Positions 1 through 11,998 of a stretch of DNA of 64,000 nucleotides are shown piece after piece. Made by a program: the position numbers and the translations under genes. Each line of letters starts with the position of its first letter. The first letter of the stretch is position 1. The stretch comes from Hexactinellida sp. DTS-2022 (lineage: Eukaryota; Porifera; Hexactinellida), in contig JAPNXP010000005.1 in the NCBI GenBank assembly GCA_028753945.1, positions 3,596,001 through 3,660,000 on the forward strand. The letters are read 5' to 3'. The notes under the pieces are model-generated. The model saw only the letters and a program-made list of their open reading frames with translations. It was not told the origin of the DNA and did not search any database.

Positions 1-27
1 CTAGAAATAACGGCATTCAAACCAATC

Positions 28-468
28 CTATTCCTCTGCATATCTTGCTTCTTCAGACTGCTGACCTGGGCCTTGATCACGAGTTGGTTGTCGTGTGCAG
101 AAATGTTGATGCAAATTGTGATTAAGTGAACCAGAATCAGCTCCAGTATGCCTCTGAAGCTTCGACTTACCGCCATGCCAATTGTTCCAGCCAGTAACAA
201 AGCTGTTCTTGGCAAACCTGTCTTTATTCTCATTTGCTTGGAACATGTCAGCCCTCAAACCCCAGACACAGATAGAACACAAGCACAAATCTAGTGTCTC
301 ATTGTAACGTAACCATGGTATTTCTGCAAGCCAAGCCTTATTGAACTTCTGATTACCAACGCAGTATTTTTCTTTTACAGTAAGATATGGATTTACATCA
401 TGTCCGACTTGATCAACCGGTGGTGGAGGTGCAATATGTTCAGGTTCTGGAAATTCTGTGAATAACAA
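28..468 (-). pseudogene. hAT-type transposase N-terminal TTF-type zinc finger fragment
   Basis: A 146-codon open frame reads like the N-terminal TTF-type zinc-finger region found in hAT-derived, ZMYM1-like transposases. The pattern is visible: a Phe-Asn..Trp-Leu stretch, 'PWLRY', the Cys pair CSIC, then 'GWNNWHGG' and 'LQRHTG', which correspond to the usual 'GF.NWK....L..H' segment. In active elements this domain binds the transposon ends. The frame closes 28 bases from the window edge and the DDE core is not in the window, so this is a partial copy. The C-terminal 30 residues look unlike the family and may be out of frame. The family is assigned by recognition only. Confidence 0.55.
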
Positions 469-710
469 GGAGTCATGATGGGCTGGATGAGCGAGATGGA
501 AAAGTTTATTTTGACCTTCGACTGGTTGTGAATCGGGATCGTAGTGTGGTAGAGTGGGTTAAATTTGTGAGGAGAAAAAATGATTTAAAATCGGGTGTGC
601 AAGCTTACCGGCTGTTCAGATTGATACATGAGTCAGGCTTTGATTTGAACTATAATTACTTTGTGTATTTTTATATGTATTTGAAAGCACAATCCAGCAT
701 ATATTATTAA

Positions 711-2373
711 CACCTTAAACTATCAAGCCCTTAATTTATCAATTACGAATACCTGAAAGGGCTGACAAAAGTATATTTGTTTGACAAAAACTGATTATAT
801 TATATTAAAGGAATAACGGGTCAGCCCTCGCCCCCAAGATTTCTGGGTCAAACTGACGCCCCTGGTTGTGGGGATGCAGTAATCATTGACATTAAGCATT
901 CTTGCAAAACCAAGGCAATATTTTGGGATCTCTGGTTCAACCAATGAAGATTATTCAAAGTTTTAAATAGATTTATCAACAAATAACACATAAATATGAG
1001 TGTGAAGTTAGCAAAAGATTCAAACGTGCACGCTTCAAACGCTAATTTGACCCACTTAACAAGCTAGATTGATTTTATTTTTGTTTTGCATGAAAGAGGG
1101 GACAAAATGGAGTAGGAGCATCCACATGTCACACCAAGAAGTAGTGAAATTTTCCTTGAAATTTACATAATACGAGCCCTTCGATCTCGGTCGCATTGCG
1201 ACGGACCTCAAGTTAACGGCCGCTGTGCGGCCTTACACCTCACCCTTTTGCCATAAAAAATGGTAGAAAGGGACGTTATATACATCCCTTTACAATAAGA
1301 TTTCCATAGTTTTAACTTGTATTTCATATTAGAAGTTTATAAATGCGAAATTCATGTTCAGCATACTTGTTTACCTATTATAACTTTGGAAGTTAGTTTC
1401 TATCATATAGATTCCCAATTGTTTTCAAAAGGATTGTTTAGAAAATTGTCAATTTTAATTTGAGCCTACAAATTTATGTAATATAGTGAATCATAGATCT
1501 CAAAATGTCATGAATAGAACAGTATTTCTCACTAGTTATGAAAATTTTAAGTTAATTTAATTATTTATCTATCCACTTACAATTGTAAATCTAATACTTG
1601 CAGAATATATTTATCGCCATTCGATACATTTTGAAATAGTAAGTTATTTCATATTAGACAACATTTAATAAGATAATAAGTTTAATAACTAATAATATGC
1701 ATAGAACTGTATAAACTATACAAATCCCCACTAAGTGCCTATTACATAATTAGATGCTAGAGTAAGAAGTATCAATAGCTTTTTACTACTCCTAGAATGG
1801 GTTCATAATGAGTCCTGTGTAATGAATGGAAATACCCCCCAATAGTTAGATAATTGTATCACTTCATCCATACTTTCCGTGACCTTGAGTATATTTCCCA
1901 TATGTTTCAAACAGAATAGACCCAAATATCAGTTTACAAATTAAGGCAGCGGAAACATTCAGTATCAGGTCGCCATATTTTGTCTCTTCTCACTTTAATT
2001 ATATTTACGTAATCTGTAGTACTTCTGAAACCCCTGACTGTTACTGGATACATATTATTAATGTAGTTAAAACAGACATTCCTTACTTCCAGTCCTTACC
2101 ATACTAAATATAATTTAACTTTTTAAAGTGATATTTAATCCAATCTAGAATTAGGATATTCCTAATCAGCATGGAATTTCCGATAATTAGAGGGGTCACA
2201 TGACCATATTAGATTAAAAAAGTTTCCTTCACAACGGTGGAATGTTGAACATTCCATTCTCAAAAAATTGCAAATCTTGGATCAACAATAATCCTGGAAA
2301 AATGCAGATCTAAATCCTTGTTATAATCCTGTCTTTGTTGAGTGGAATCATCTTAGGACCTACTAGTGTAGCG
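711..2373. other. non-coding AT-rich stretch with one dispersed repeat
   Basis: I see no supportable gene here. The stretch is AT-rich with stops in all frames. The only recognisable item is the hairpin-rich repeat at 1,170-1,232, annotated separately. Confidence 0.5.
1170..1232 (+). repeat. hairpin-rich dispersed repeat, copy 1
   Basis: The block beginning ACGAGCCCTTCGATCTCGGT contains two small hairpins (GTCGCATTGCGAC and a GGCCG..CGGCC stem). It recurs at 34,463-34,552 in the same orientation with about 80 percent identity. The bases on either side of the two copies differ. It may be the end of a larger mobile element, but no terminal repeat or target duplication was found. Confidence 0.5.
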
Positions 2374-2822
2374 CAGTGGTTCCCAACCTTTTTTCGTCAT
2401 TCGCCCAATTTACCAAATTAGTTTACAAATCGCCCCCTTAGTTCTAATTGAGACATTTATACTGGTTTGATATATTGTAACATTATTAAATTAATATGCT
2501 AGGGTAATTCAGTCATAATATAAAGTCTTCGTAGTCAATGAGATGGCTGTGCTTGATGTTGCTTACATAAGTTTTCCACATCAGGCTTAAATTTTGTCTT
2601 CTCTAAACGTAGATCACCACCTAATGTTACGTTAAGCATATTTCTTTTATTTGTCAGTAGGCTGTTGACCTTACTGAAACCCATTTCAACTAGGTAGGAC
2701 ATTGGGAAAGCAATCATCAGTAATTTCACCCTCTGCCACAACAATGTGTATTTTATCAAGATATCTGCATCATTCCATAAAGCATTATAACCACCTTTTT
2801 CGAATCTCCTTGTCGCATCCAT
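2374..2822 (-). pseudogene. hAT (Charlie/ZBED5-like) element end with transposase C-terminal domain
   Basis: At 2,374 lies the sequence CAGTGGTTCCCAACCTTTTT, the terminal repeat typical of Charlie-type hAT elements. Just inside, on the minus strand (2,535-2,822), a 95-codon frame matches the hAT C-terminal dimerisation domain as seen in ZBED5- and SCAND3-like proteins: 'FPMSYLVEMGFSKVNSLLTN', then 'KRN', 'GDLRL' and the ending 'HQAQPSH'. This is the last 90 or so residues of a protein normally around 600 long. The catalytic core is missing, so only the 3' end of the element survives. It ends close to the OTU remnant at 3.25 kb. Confidence 0.75.
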
Positions 2823-3240
2823 GTCGTGCTTAAATAATATCAGAAAATTCCTCTTGAATATCTATGTCTCCAGAAATTGAATCAAAAAGGTCATAAAAGA
2901 GTAAGAAATAGTTTTGAAGAGGAAAGTGTTGAAGAAGGGTCACGAAAAAAGAAAGTGTATTGCGGTTATTTATAACCTAAATCATATGAATTCCAAACAT
3001 TTAAGAAGCCTAAGGTTGAGAGTAAAAACAAAATGTGTAAAATTAAGCGTAAACTTGTCTCTTGGAAATGTGAAAAAATTGTTGAGATGGGCATAATACG
3101 ATATGTACTACCAAGCTTTCATACCCCACATACAGACTTTCAGATTTCTACGTGTAAAAAGTGCAAGTTTCAATTTTGAGAGGAGTTACCATACTCTTTT
3201 ACGTAATGATATTTTAGATAATGAATAAAGTTTATTTAAT

Positions 3241-3385
3241 TATTCCCCGAATTTGACTCAATATATAATTGGCGATGGAAATTGCTATTTATCGACAATT
3301 TCTACCTCAACACTGGTAGTCAAGATTTCCATTCAGTGTTTAGGGAGCTAATAGTCGTATTATGCTATGTGACCTAAGTACGAGT
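3241..3385 (+). pseudogene. OTU cysteine-protease remnant of a DDE-OTU transposon (third copy)
   Basis: The plus strand reads 'YIIGDGNCYLSTIS' and then, one frame over, 'TGSQDFHSVFRELIV'. The first segment is the OTU catalytic loop (Asp-Gly-Asn-Cys); the second matches the helix that follows it in the complete relative at 23.1 kb ('TGTDYNHQLIRELIV'). At least one frameshift separates them. Basic, lysine-rich frames at 2,914-3,096 could be remains of the linker seen in that relative, but this is weak. OTU proteases cleave ubiquitin chains; here it is only a fossil domain of a transposon. Confidence 0.6.
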
Positions 3386-3740
3386 TGCAGTAATTATTTA
3401 CGTACAAAATATTTATACGCAGGGCATAGCCTACTATACATAAGGCCTCACAGTAAAATATGATATCTGGACCAGGGATGCGGTCGCCGCCGGGAAACGA
3501 AAATTATGGTATTGCAATTTTAGATCAAATATAGTGACTTACTGCTTAAAAACAGCTACCTCAATAACTAGCAACTGTAATATAGTAATACGTATACTAT
3601 CATTATACCATTAATCTTATTACTTTGTGAGTTTGAATACAGTCACATAACATACACAATACAGAAACTACTAGAAAACCTCTATTTACTCTGGTAGATA
3701 TAGTTACTTAACATAAGACAACTAACTCGTATCTAAATAA
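3386..3740. other. gap with no recognised feature
   Basis: No coding pattern, terminal repeat or RNA gene was recognised in this stretch between the OTU remnant and the P element. Confidence 0.4.
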
Positions 3741-5682
3741 TCAGGAATCGAACTTTTTAAATTTCCGCTTTTCTAATCCCTTTAAAGTTAGGCTCGAATT
3801 GTAATTCTTGACAAGATTTGCAATTAGACAATTTGCTTCACTCCGAACGAGACTTGATAGAATGGTTGAACCTTTCACATTACAAGAAGGACAAGTAGTT
3901 CTCCAACCTTCAAAACCACTATCAAGACCAGTTTGGGAGCCAAAAGCAAGTGTTACTAAAATCTTTCTAGTTTGACCTTCCATCAACAGGGACATAAGTT
4001 CAATATTACTTATAGTTAGAATCTTCCAAACAATAATTAAAGATTCCAATGCAAGAAGGATACTTTAGACCACCACGATCAGAAAGCTGCAGTAGTTGGT
4101 ACCGGAATTCGAAGGATTCATATACTAGAATATCTTTGTCGATAAAGTCCGAAATGGTGCTCTAGTGGATCTGTCTGTAAGAAACGTGTTAAAATGTAAG
4201 CATATCCACACTGTCCAGTTAGATAATTAACTATTTGAGGGAGTACAATGCACGCGTGTCTTAAGCTTGTAAAAGTTTGCTTGCTCAATTTGCCATCTTT
4301 CAAAGAGTGTGATTCCCAAGTCTCTAGCCAATTTACTATCCTGGTTAAAAAGATAAAGCGTTCGTCATTAACTGTGAAAGGGCGACATGAAGAATCATTT
4401 AAACGAATATGCTTAAATGGAACATTTACATTAAACATGTTCCATAACGTGAGTAGAATTTTGACGAAACTAGAGGTGTTTGTTTTCAACTCACTGCAAC
4501 GTTGATCATTTTGGAGAGCTAGAGCAGCAATCGTGGACTCATGGATTACTTTCAGGACTAATTTGACATTTTGGCGTTCCAATACAGAAGGATAACATGA
4601 TTTAAATGTCAACCGCGGGCTAATTTTGCAAGACTCTCCTTCTGACCTTCTCTGAGCTATAAAGGGCGCGTACATCTTGGAAAGAACCGCAGCACACCTT
4701 TAAAGGAAATGAACAATAATCAAATCCAATATCGTAAAAATCGGGGTAGAAAAAACACTTATCAGGATGAGGTACACATGTTTCAAGCTTACCAACAGGA
4801 GAGAATAGTTTGAATAACTTGACGTTAAGTGGATAGTTATCTGTTGAGATTACATCCACACATAAACCACAAGTTTCGATATCTTTAATACAAGCGAGTA
4901 TGATGGGGAATATCTTCTCAGCGGAAAGAGAGGCACATGGTAATAGACTAACTATAGTAGACCATTTTTTCTGGAGACTTTATACCATAATAGCGAATAC
5001 AGTCTTTATTGGATCTTCTGGGCTTAGACTAGAACCATATATCTTGCCTCCTTTATATGTGACATCAGATTTTACGTGAATTTCGTCCATTTGCATAACG
5101 ATATGTTTCTCAGCTTCAGTGAAAGAATTTATCGCTTGCTTGAGGAAAGGAAATAATTCACACTCAAGTCCGAATGAAGAATACAACTTCTCCAAAGTGT
5201 TGACATGAGGCAGAGATAGACAAGCCATTTGTTGAAGATACTTATAACATGCTGGTGAAATTAAATGTGCTTTAAGTGCCATAACCTGTGTGATGATGTT
5301 GTACCTCCGCCTGTTTTTCCTCATCTTTTGAGGTAGGTGACATACATCTTCGCTTTTTGGAGCTAATAGATTGAGAACAGATTGAAGGGTGTCCTGGTAG
5401 AAAAACTGGAACGGCACCATCTTTTAGCTTTGGGTTGACTCTTGGAATTTCACGATAAGTACCATCTCCGTTTGGAACTTTATGAGTTTACTCAACATCC
5501 TCCTGGCGAAAATGATTTACACACACGTAAACCCCCTTGATTGATTGTAAATCGTCTCTCCGAAGAACCTGAAGCCATCTGTGTCTTAGGTCATCTGGTT
5601 TCGTAGGTAGTTTAAAAATTGGGACACGGTGATCCTCGTTGTAGTTGATTTTGCATCCGAAAACGGCACAACTGTTGGGCAT
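3741..5682 (-). pseudogene. P-element-like transposase with N-terminal THAP domain, decayed
   Basis: Read from 5,682 downward, the gene opens with a THAP zinc finger (5,488-5,682): Cys5, Cys10 (CAVFGC), a Trp in 'HRWLQV', and the Cys-x2-His pair in 'CVNHF'. THAP domains bind the ends of P elements. It continues with the RNase H-like core 'MDEIHVKSDVTYKGGKI' (4,980-5,420), a helical stretch at 4,620-4,859, and the hallmark 'LQTDPLEHHFGLYRQ' segment (4,118-4,675). A C-terminal part lies at 3,741-4,049. The pieces are collinear but in different frames, and the segments between them are non-coding, so the gene is broken by several frameshifts, or some gaps are introns. A related copy lies at 61.7-63.0 kb. 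No terminal repeats were found. Confidence 0.85.
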
Positions 5683-6341
5683 CGTTAGAAAAAAACTAAT
5701 AAATTAATGGTAGTAGCATAAATCAAATTATAAAGTTAATTAATTAATAGGGAAATGGGCTCTGTAGGGGTATTGTACTAATGGGAATGACATAAATAAA
5801 TAACAAGATGGATTATTTAGCTGTAGAGCGTAATAAAAGTATAAATTTGCTATGTATGTTATATACCATAAACCACTTATTTATATTATGGGTGAATAAC
5901 AACACAAAATTCTAAAATTAGCTTTGTGGTTAATATACATATTTTTCGATATATATCGACTGCTAGTCACCGGAATATCTGTTTTTAAGCGGAATGTCAC
6001 TATTTTAATATCATGTATGCACTCGTTGGTAAGTCATATCCTGAGATAATATTTTGCTTTACCATTTATGTGAGATACACCCTCTTTAAAAGGCAAATAT
6101 GTATATTTTGTGAGAGTAACATCGGCACAAGTAAGATCATTTCCAAGCAGGAGTGAGATGGAAGTTAAGCAGATTATGGAAATACAAAAAACCTCGAGTT
6201 GCTTATATTACATAACATTGTAGTAGTAACCATAATATTGTTTATATGTCTGATTATATTCTCTTAATTAGTATTGCATTCTAAATACTTAAATATTTGA
6301 AATTGTTTGTATTATTATGTAAGGTAAGTGCGTATATTGCA
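5683..6341. other. non-coding flank of the P element
   Basis: AT-rich, no gene recognised. The P-element promoter and 31-bp-type terminal repeat would be expected here but could not be identified by eye. Confidence 0.4.
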
Positions 6342-6349
6342 ATCGTGTT

Positions 6350-6547
6350 CAGTGGTGGCGCAAGGGGGGGCTCAAGCCCCCCTTGAATTTTATGTGCCCT
6401 CCTCTGAGGGGGGGGCACCTAAAAAACATTGATCAATTTCGAACACTATTTCCAACACTGGCGGAGATTTAATTATATTTGTACCCTTCCTAATATTTTT
6501 CAGCCCCCCTGTGCCCCCCCAGAGCTGGAATCCTGGCGCCGCCACTG
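6350..6547. mobile_element. hAT-type MITE with perfect 8-bp target duplication
   Basis: The element begins CAGTGGTGGCGCAAGG and ends CCTGGCGCCGCCACTG, an inverted repeat typical of short hAT MITEs. It is flanked on both sides by ATCGTGTT (6,342-6,349 and 6,548-6,555), the 8-bp duplication expected of hAT insertion. The body is rich in G and C runs. Relatives with the same ends are at 17,766, 21,073, 35,958, 43,802 and 58,131. Confidence 0.9.
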
Positions 6548-6713
6548 ATCGTGTTTACAGAAAGTAATCACTAATCCTGATATACTTAAGAACTGCAGTC
6601 ATGAATTATTCTTCAGAAGTGACCAAAAACTTTAGTTCCTGTGAATAATGTGAGGAAAATAATATAAATTATTATCAATAAGATTACTAGAGTTGACAAC
6701 ATAATCTACACTA

Positions 6714-7499
6714 TCTATATTATTAAGAAAGCTTGGTCCGTCCGTCCGCTGTCCGTTCGCCCCTTTAATTATTTGCTACATTACCCGATCAAGACGAATT
6801 AAATATCAATCGAAAGCTATTCCAAGGGAGACCTCGGGAAATATACGGGGTTCCACAAAAAGGTGTTAGTTCCAGAATTATACAACATTTAATTTTTCGT
6901 ACTAATATGCATATATATGCCTATTGTTAAAGGTTTAATCTTATTGGCTACTGCTAACTGGGATATTAAAATCCTATTGTGTACTACCAATTGCGGTGCC
7001 TAAAATGAATCAATTTATTAAATTTACTTAATCATTTACTACATCATGCAACGTAATCCAGGCAGACAGTTGACCCACTGACCCACACATGTCACACCGT
7101 TGCCGGCCGGATTGAGAACAACCCTGAATCCTGCAATGTAATAAGTCCCCAAGGCAAAATGAATGCAGATTCCAAAATGCATGGTTGTCCCTCGAGGGGC
7201 TTACATTAACGTTGTTGGATCCCGCGTTGGTGACCCGAGGCAATCCGGTTCGTCATAAACCAGGAAGCATAAAAACTACCGCTGATGGCAGAAGCATGGA
7301 GATAGGGATATACAGGGAAGAGTGCCATACAGTTTGGTTAGAAAGCTCGGGAATGGCTCTATACGACCAATACTGTATATCGGGAAGTATTTAGCAGCAA
7401 AGCTGCAACCCGTAGCATTGTAAGAGGCTATAATTGGGGGTCACTTCCCAACTGTTTATGCCGACTAATTCGTCGCAAGGCGACGGGTCACTTGGCTAG
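6714..7499 (+). mobile_element. non-autonomous Helitron, family 2
   Basis: It starts 5'-TC (TCTATATTATTAAGAAAGC) after an A and ends CTAG before a T, as Helitrons do when they insert between A and T. About 12 bases before the 3' end is a hairpin CGTCGC-AAG-GCGACG, the usual Helitron terminator. There are no terminal inverted repeats and no target duplication. No Rep/helicase frame is present, so it depends on another element. Open frames at 7,028-7,394 show no known domain. Confidence 0.75.
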
Positions 7500-9114
7500 T
7501 GGATAATTATGCAAATGATTATTGTCAACGGATTTTGTGAAATTTATGTTAATCCTTTTTTTTTTTCAAAATTGGATATTTTGTTTCAAATTTACATGAC
7601 ATGTGTTGTCATAGGTGAGATCTAGTATACGTTTGATTAAAAGGAAAATTTTATATAATGAGTCATTTTTGCGTTATATTGGAAAAACCGATGTCTAAAT
7701 TTGAGCAAAAATTGCTAGGTCATCGTTCGGGTATTTTGGCATTTTTGGATGATATATGGGATGTTCCAATTTCATCTTTACCCTGATGTTATCATTTTTC
7801 ACGTACAACGTAAAATTTTTGCGTTATCAGATTAAACGTGAGATCTGCGAATCCGCCGATGAGATAGCACTCGTTCATTCAATTCGAATTATAAACTCTG
7901 ATCATTTGCGCATGTGATCTAATCCGCAAATAACTCTCAGGAATGTAGCGATTTGCAAACTGTTGTTTCTGAAAAAGTGTTCATCAAACAGGTAGTAAAT
8001 GTTCTGGAATCGCAATTATCAGAGAGTGCATGCACATTTATATTAGTCTTCATATCAAACTTAGCTATGAAAGTTGTCCTATTACTATTCCCCGTTACAT
8101 TAGGAGTGTTGAACGTTGTAAGTTGACCTCACTTAATATGATCACGAATCTCCCTACATATTTAGGTATTCAGAAATCACTCTATGAAATACATGTAATA
8201 AAAGAGCTTATACAATTACAATATTACAGCACAAGAGGAAAACCACCGTGTCCGTAACTCTGTCTTAACATTTTCCCTTCTTAAGCGATACACCTCCAAT
8301 TCAGCATATCAAAATTTGACAACATTTCTCCCTCTACCCAGCTATGGTCTATTAAATAAACTAAAATCAATGTATTGATTTATGTCAAGCTTTGATTTCA
8401 TTGAAAGAAATAGTTATCTGTGAGAATGTCGTTTAATATTTTATGAGTGTACTTACAACAAGAAGTACAATACGATGGCCCTTACTTAGCTGAATGTGAG
8501 TGACTCTGAACTTCAAATGTATATAATTTAAATTTGTGACGCTATCGATGACAAAGCAGAACAGAATTTATTAGTCGAATCACTATTTCATATCATTGTT
8601 GATTAACTATTACGCAACCACAATACATTCATTATATGAAAATGTTATTATAAACCATAAATTTAAGAATGTTCAAAAAATAAATCTCTTTGAAGAAATG
8701 GTTCCTAGGGGTCAACAATAATACATAACATATCGCCAAGTTAATATATATACCTACTTCCCGAAAATTAGCATTCTGATCCACTGTAATTTGGCTTAAC
8801 TTTCTGCAACATGTGCACTATAGTTTATGCAAATTGAAGATGCTCGTGGTAATAGTGATTCTAGTACGAAAAGAAATGGTGATGCATAATTTCAGTTTGT
8901 AATAAACTTCGAATTATGTTATTAACATGATCATAATAATAGCGGAAAATTAGCCTAGGATTAAGTACGTATAAATTTTCATATAATTTAACTTGAATAT
9001 AATCGATCCTACATACAGAATTAAAAAATAATTACAATTAGTCCTAAGAAAAAGTCAATTATCAAATACCGAGCGAAGAACATTTCATACCAAGAAAATA
9101 CCACTTTAGTATAT
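7500..9114. other. non-coding stretch without recognised features
   Basis: AT-rich sequence with scattered short open frames (for example 8,030-8,257) that show no domain pattern. Nothing else was recognised. Confidence 0.4.
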
Positions 9115-9845
9115 TTGGTCTTGGATAATATAAATCTAACTCTTTGGGTCATTCAGTTCGCACCAACTTCCGATGATAAAAACACTTTCTGTGAAGAAAT
9201 AGATCAAACCAGGAACAAAGATGATGTGTATAAAAAGTGGTGTAATATTTTGATCAAATACAAGCCGATTATCAGTGACATTTTAGAATGTGTAAGAAAA
9301 ACAGGTGGTGGACCTGCAGAAGCCAGACTAACGGAGTTTGAACTTAAGATAAAGTCGATAAAGGGGAACGAAACATTAGAATGGATTACTGGCTGACTAG
9401 GTCTTTCCATAGAACCACCTGCCAGTCCATTGAGAGCATGCGATATGGTTATTATTCCACCTGCTTTTGAAATTTGGTCTCAAAGTTCAGCGTCGGAATC
9501 AGAGATAAAGGTGAAAGGAAAAGAAAATTATTAGATGAAACTTTAATAGCACCAACACATTCAACAGAAATATTGGCAAAGGAAGAAGAAAAAATCAATA
9601 TTCTAAGGAGCACAGTAAGCAAATTGGACAAGTTTGTTCAGAGTTATCATGCCAATACGGATATGATTGTGGATCTTTTAGAGCGACTGCTCTCAAGCCA
9701 AAATAACCTGTTGTTTCGAATACATCCTCGACGATGCAAACTCACTCACTACCTTTTTCAAGCTTCCCCCTTCCACACACATTCCACTTGGATTCCAGCC
9801 AAATTATTTCCAAAACTACCACCATTTTATCCTTATAAAGACTAG
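9115..9845 (+). pseudogene. Harbinger-associated Myb/SANT-like protein, decayed
   Basis: The frame at 9,115-9,396 contains 'VYKKWCNILIKYKPIISD' and 'RKTGGGPAEARLTEFE', the signature of the Myb/SANT-like DNA-binding protein (NAIF1/zeste type) that partners PIF/Harbinger transposases. A second frame at 9,474-9,845 carries a charged, probably coiled-coil segment ('EEEKINILRSTVSKLDKF') like the C-terminal half of such proteins. The two frames are offset, so at least one frameshift has occurred. It lies about 0.4 kb upstream of, and opposite to, the matching transposase at 10.3-10.9 kb, the gene order expected of a Harbinger element. Confidence 0.65.
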
Positions 9846-10055
9846 ATAGCAATAATTTACGTTAATAAGTAGTATTTCACACTAGTAGAGTTAGGAAACA
9901 TTGCTACGTAGTTTTACTTAATTAATTAACCAGTTTTATTTAATTAAAGTAACTAACAATCACTTTTAGATTAACTGTTTGTCCACTAGTCATCGAATTA
10001 AGAGGTAAGATATCTTCATCTTATTCCCAATGCAACCCTTGTTCAAATGCAAATA

Positions 10056-10230
10056 CAGTGGATGCCGGTTATAAAGCACATCGTCGTTAACTGAACTTGA
10101 TGTGCTTATAACCGGCATGTTCTTATAACCGACATAAATTATACAGGATATATGGCAACCGTTTTCCAACATAGTGTGCTTATATCCGATATGTTCTTAT
10201 AACCGGTGTGCTTATATCCGACATCTACTG
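10056..10230. mobile_element. pogo/Tigger-type MITE with TA target duplication, copy 1
   Basis: Ends CAGTGGATGCCGGTTATAA and CCGACATCTACTG form an inverted repeat flanked by TA. The interior repeats the motif 'CTTATAACCGRCATG'. A second, inverted copy of nearly the same length (174 bp) is at 53,052-53,225. It is inserted between the Myb-like gene and the transposase of the Harbinger remnant. Confidence 0.85.
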
Positions 10231-10289
10231 TATTGTGTAATATCTTTGCGATGATAAGTTTAGCAAGTTTTAAGGAATACACGTTTAAA

Positions 10290-10872
10290 TCTTAGTTCGC
10301 CGGGTGTTTATGGAGACAGGATCGGTGGCAATAACTTAGGGCGTGAACGATATCCACTATGTCGATGAAATACCCTTTGATGATTGCTAATTAACCCACT
10401 TCATATTTTGTTGGTAATCCCAGACTGTACCCCAGTTAAATGGGTCATGTGTGCTTCCCGGCCATTTTGCGACAACATCGATGAGTCTCCAATCACAATC
10501 ACAATTAGCTTGGATGTTTTACCTCCGTTTTTTCTGTTTTCATCAATTTCTTCTTCATTTCATTTTGCAAGAATGGGCTCATGTGAACAATCAATACCTC
10601 CCAGTACCAAGAGGAATCAGTTTTTCTAAAAATGCTCGTTGCACAAGTATTTGTTTTTGTTGAGTAAGAAATTTATATAATCCTTTGCAAATGGGTAGAG
10701 AGCATCAGATACTGCAGCAACACATCTTGAAACGGGAGGTTGAGATATACCATGTGTAGTTGCAATGAGAGTCTGGAAAGAGCCTGTTGTCTAGAATTGT
10801 AGGGCAGCGCCAAATTGAGTTCGGTTGGTACCGAATATGATCTAATAGTAGACCGGTGAACGTGTCCGCCCA
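10290..10872 (-). pseudogene. PIF/Harbinger DDE transposase remnant
   Basis: Read on the minus strand, the sequence gives, in shifting frames, 'HGISQPPVSRCVAAVSDAL' (N-terminal helix-turn-helix), then 'GGIDCSHEPI' (first catalytic Asp region, normally 'GAIDCTH'), then 'KLIVIVIGD' and a 'NGREAHMTH' segment corresponding to the 'WPGSTHD' region. These are Harbinger nuclease motifs in the right order. Several frameshifts and a stop interrupt them. The neighbouring Myb-like gene supports the family assignment. Confidence 0.6.
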
Positions 10873-10873
10873 T

Positions 10874-11995
10874 TTTGTCATGTAGTTCTATGAAAATACA
10901 TCAAATTATCCTATATCGACTGATAAATTATGTATCGTTGTAAGAGTAGATTGGGTTTAAACATCTCGGAACACTCATTGATGGGCAGAACTGTGATCTG
11001 TATCGAGCTTAAAGTAGAAAGAAAAAAAACACTCACAGACGGGATGGGAGAGTGCTTCTTCTGGTTGCATAAGCCGCACCCAATGTTTGATTCAAATATA
11101 ATTTCAATATTCAAATTAAAATTCAGCTTAATTTAATATACTTTAATTAATGTTTGAATTGTAAAGATTTCAAATCATTAATTAATAAAGTAAGATTAAC
11201 TATTACAAATAGAAATAGGAATAGTGAAGCATATTTACTTCACTATTTTGAATAATATAATTGACATCATCAACTGTAAAATGTTCCAAGTGTTTTTAAT
11301 TTTGTATGAATCAGAGCTTCACTTACAAGTTACAACCAATCAAATAAAAGTCATTATCTAGCAGCATAGTAGGCTTATATAATATGTTCAAAAGATACTA
11401 TAGTGGTTATAATGACAATATGGAGAAGAATGCTGATTTATGCTAAACCTTTAACAACCGTAGAATTCATTAGCGACGGACCTTTCCATTTTAATTGATA
11501 TATAGAAAGAACATCCTTAGGAGAATACAACCTATATATTTTCAATTACTAATTAGAATATCGAAGAGTAACTAGACCAGAAAACAAATTTCGATTTAAC
11601 TCACGAACAAAGTCAAAATTGAGAATTCAGGCTTCGAGGAGATCATCTCCAGGAAAATTAACCATCCCTTGTCTAAATTTCAAATCTCTACCACCAATGG
11701 TCTAGTCAGGCTATCGCTTACGGCCGGCCGGAACTCTATCAGAACGAATTCAATAGTTTCACTTATAGTATAAAAGTATAGTAGGACCCTACTATAACGT
11801 TTTACTAGAAGAAGCACACTAAAAAGTGCAAGTGCCATTCAAAATAGTTCAAAGTATGTACCGTATGGAAAATACATTAAGCCGTTTTAAAAACCTAAGT
11901 TTAAATACTTCAAGAATATGCGATCTTGGTTATTATTCTCTAATTATCAGTTATGTATAATAAAATCTGTTTATTATTCAAACCAATAATCATGT
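10874..11995. other. non-coding stretch without recognised features
   Basis: AT-rich; no gene, terminal repeat or tandem array was recognised. The outer end of the Harbinger element probably lies in the first few hundred bases. Confidence 0.35.
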
Positions 11996-11998
11996 TAA

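Noticed and set aside
6120-6180. Segment 'GGAAGTTAAGCAG' recalling 5S rRNA
   Set aside because: Only a short internal match; no full-length 5S structure or SINE3-type tail.
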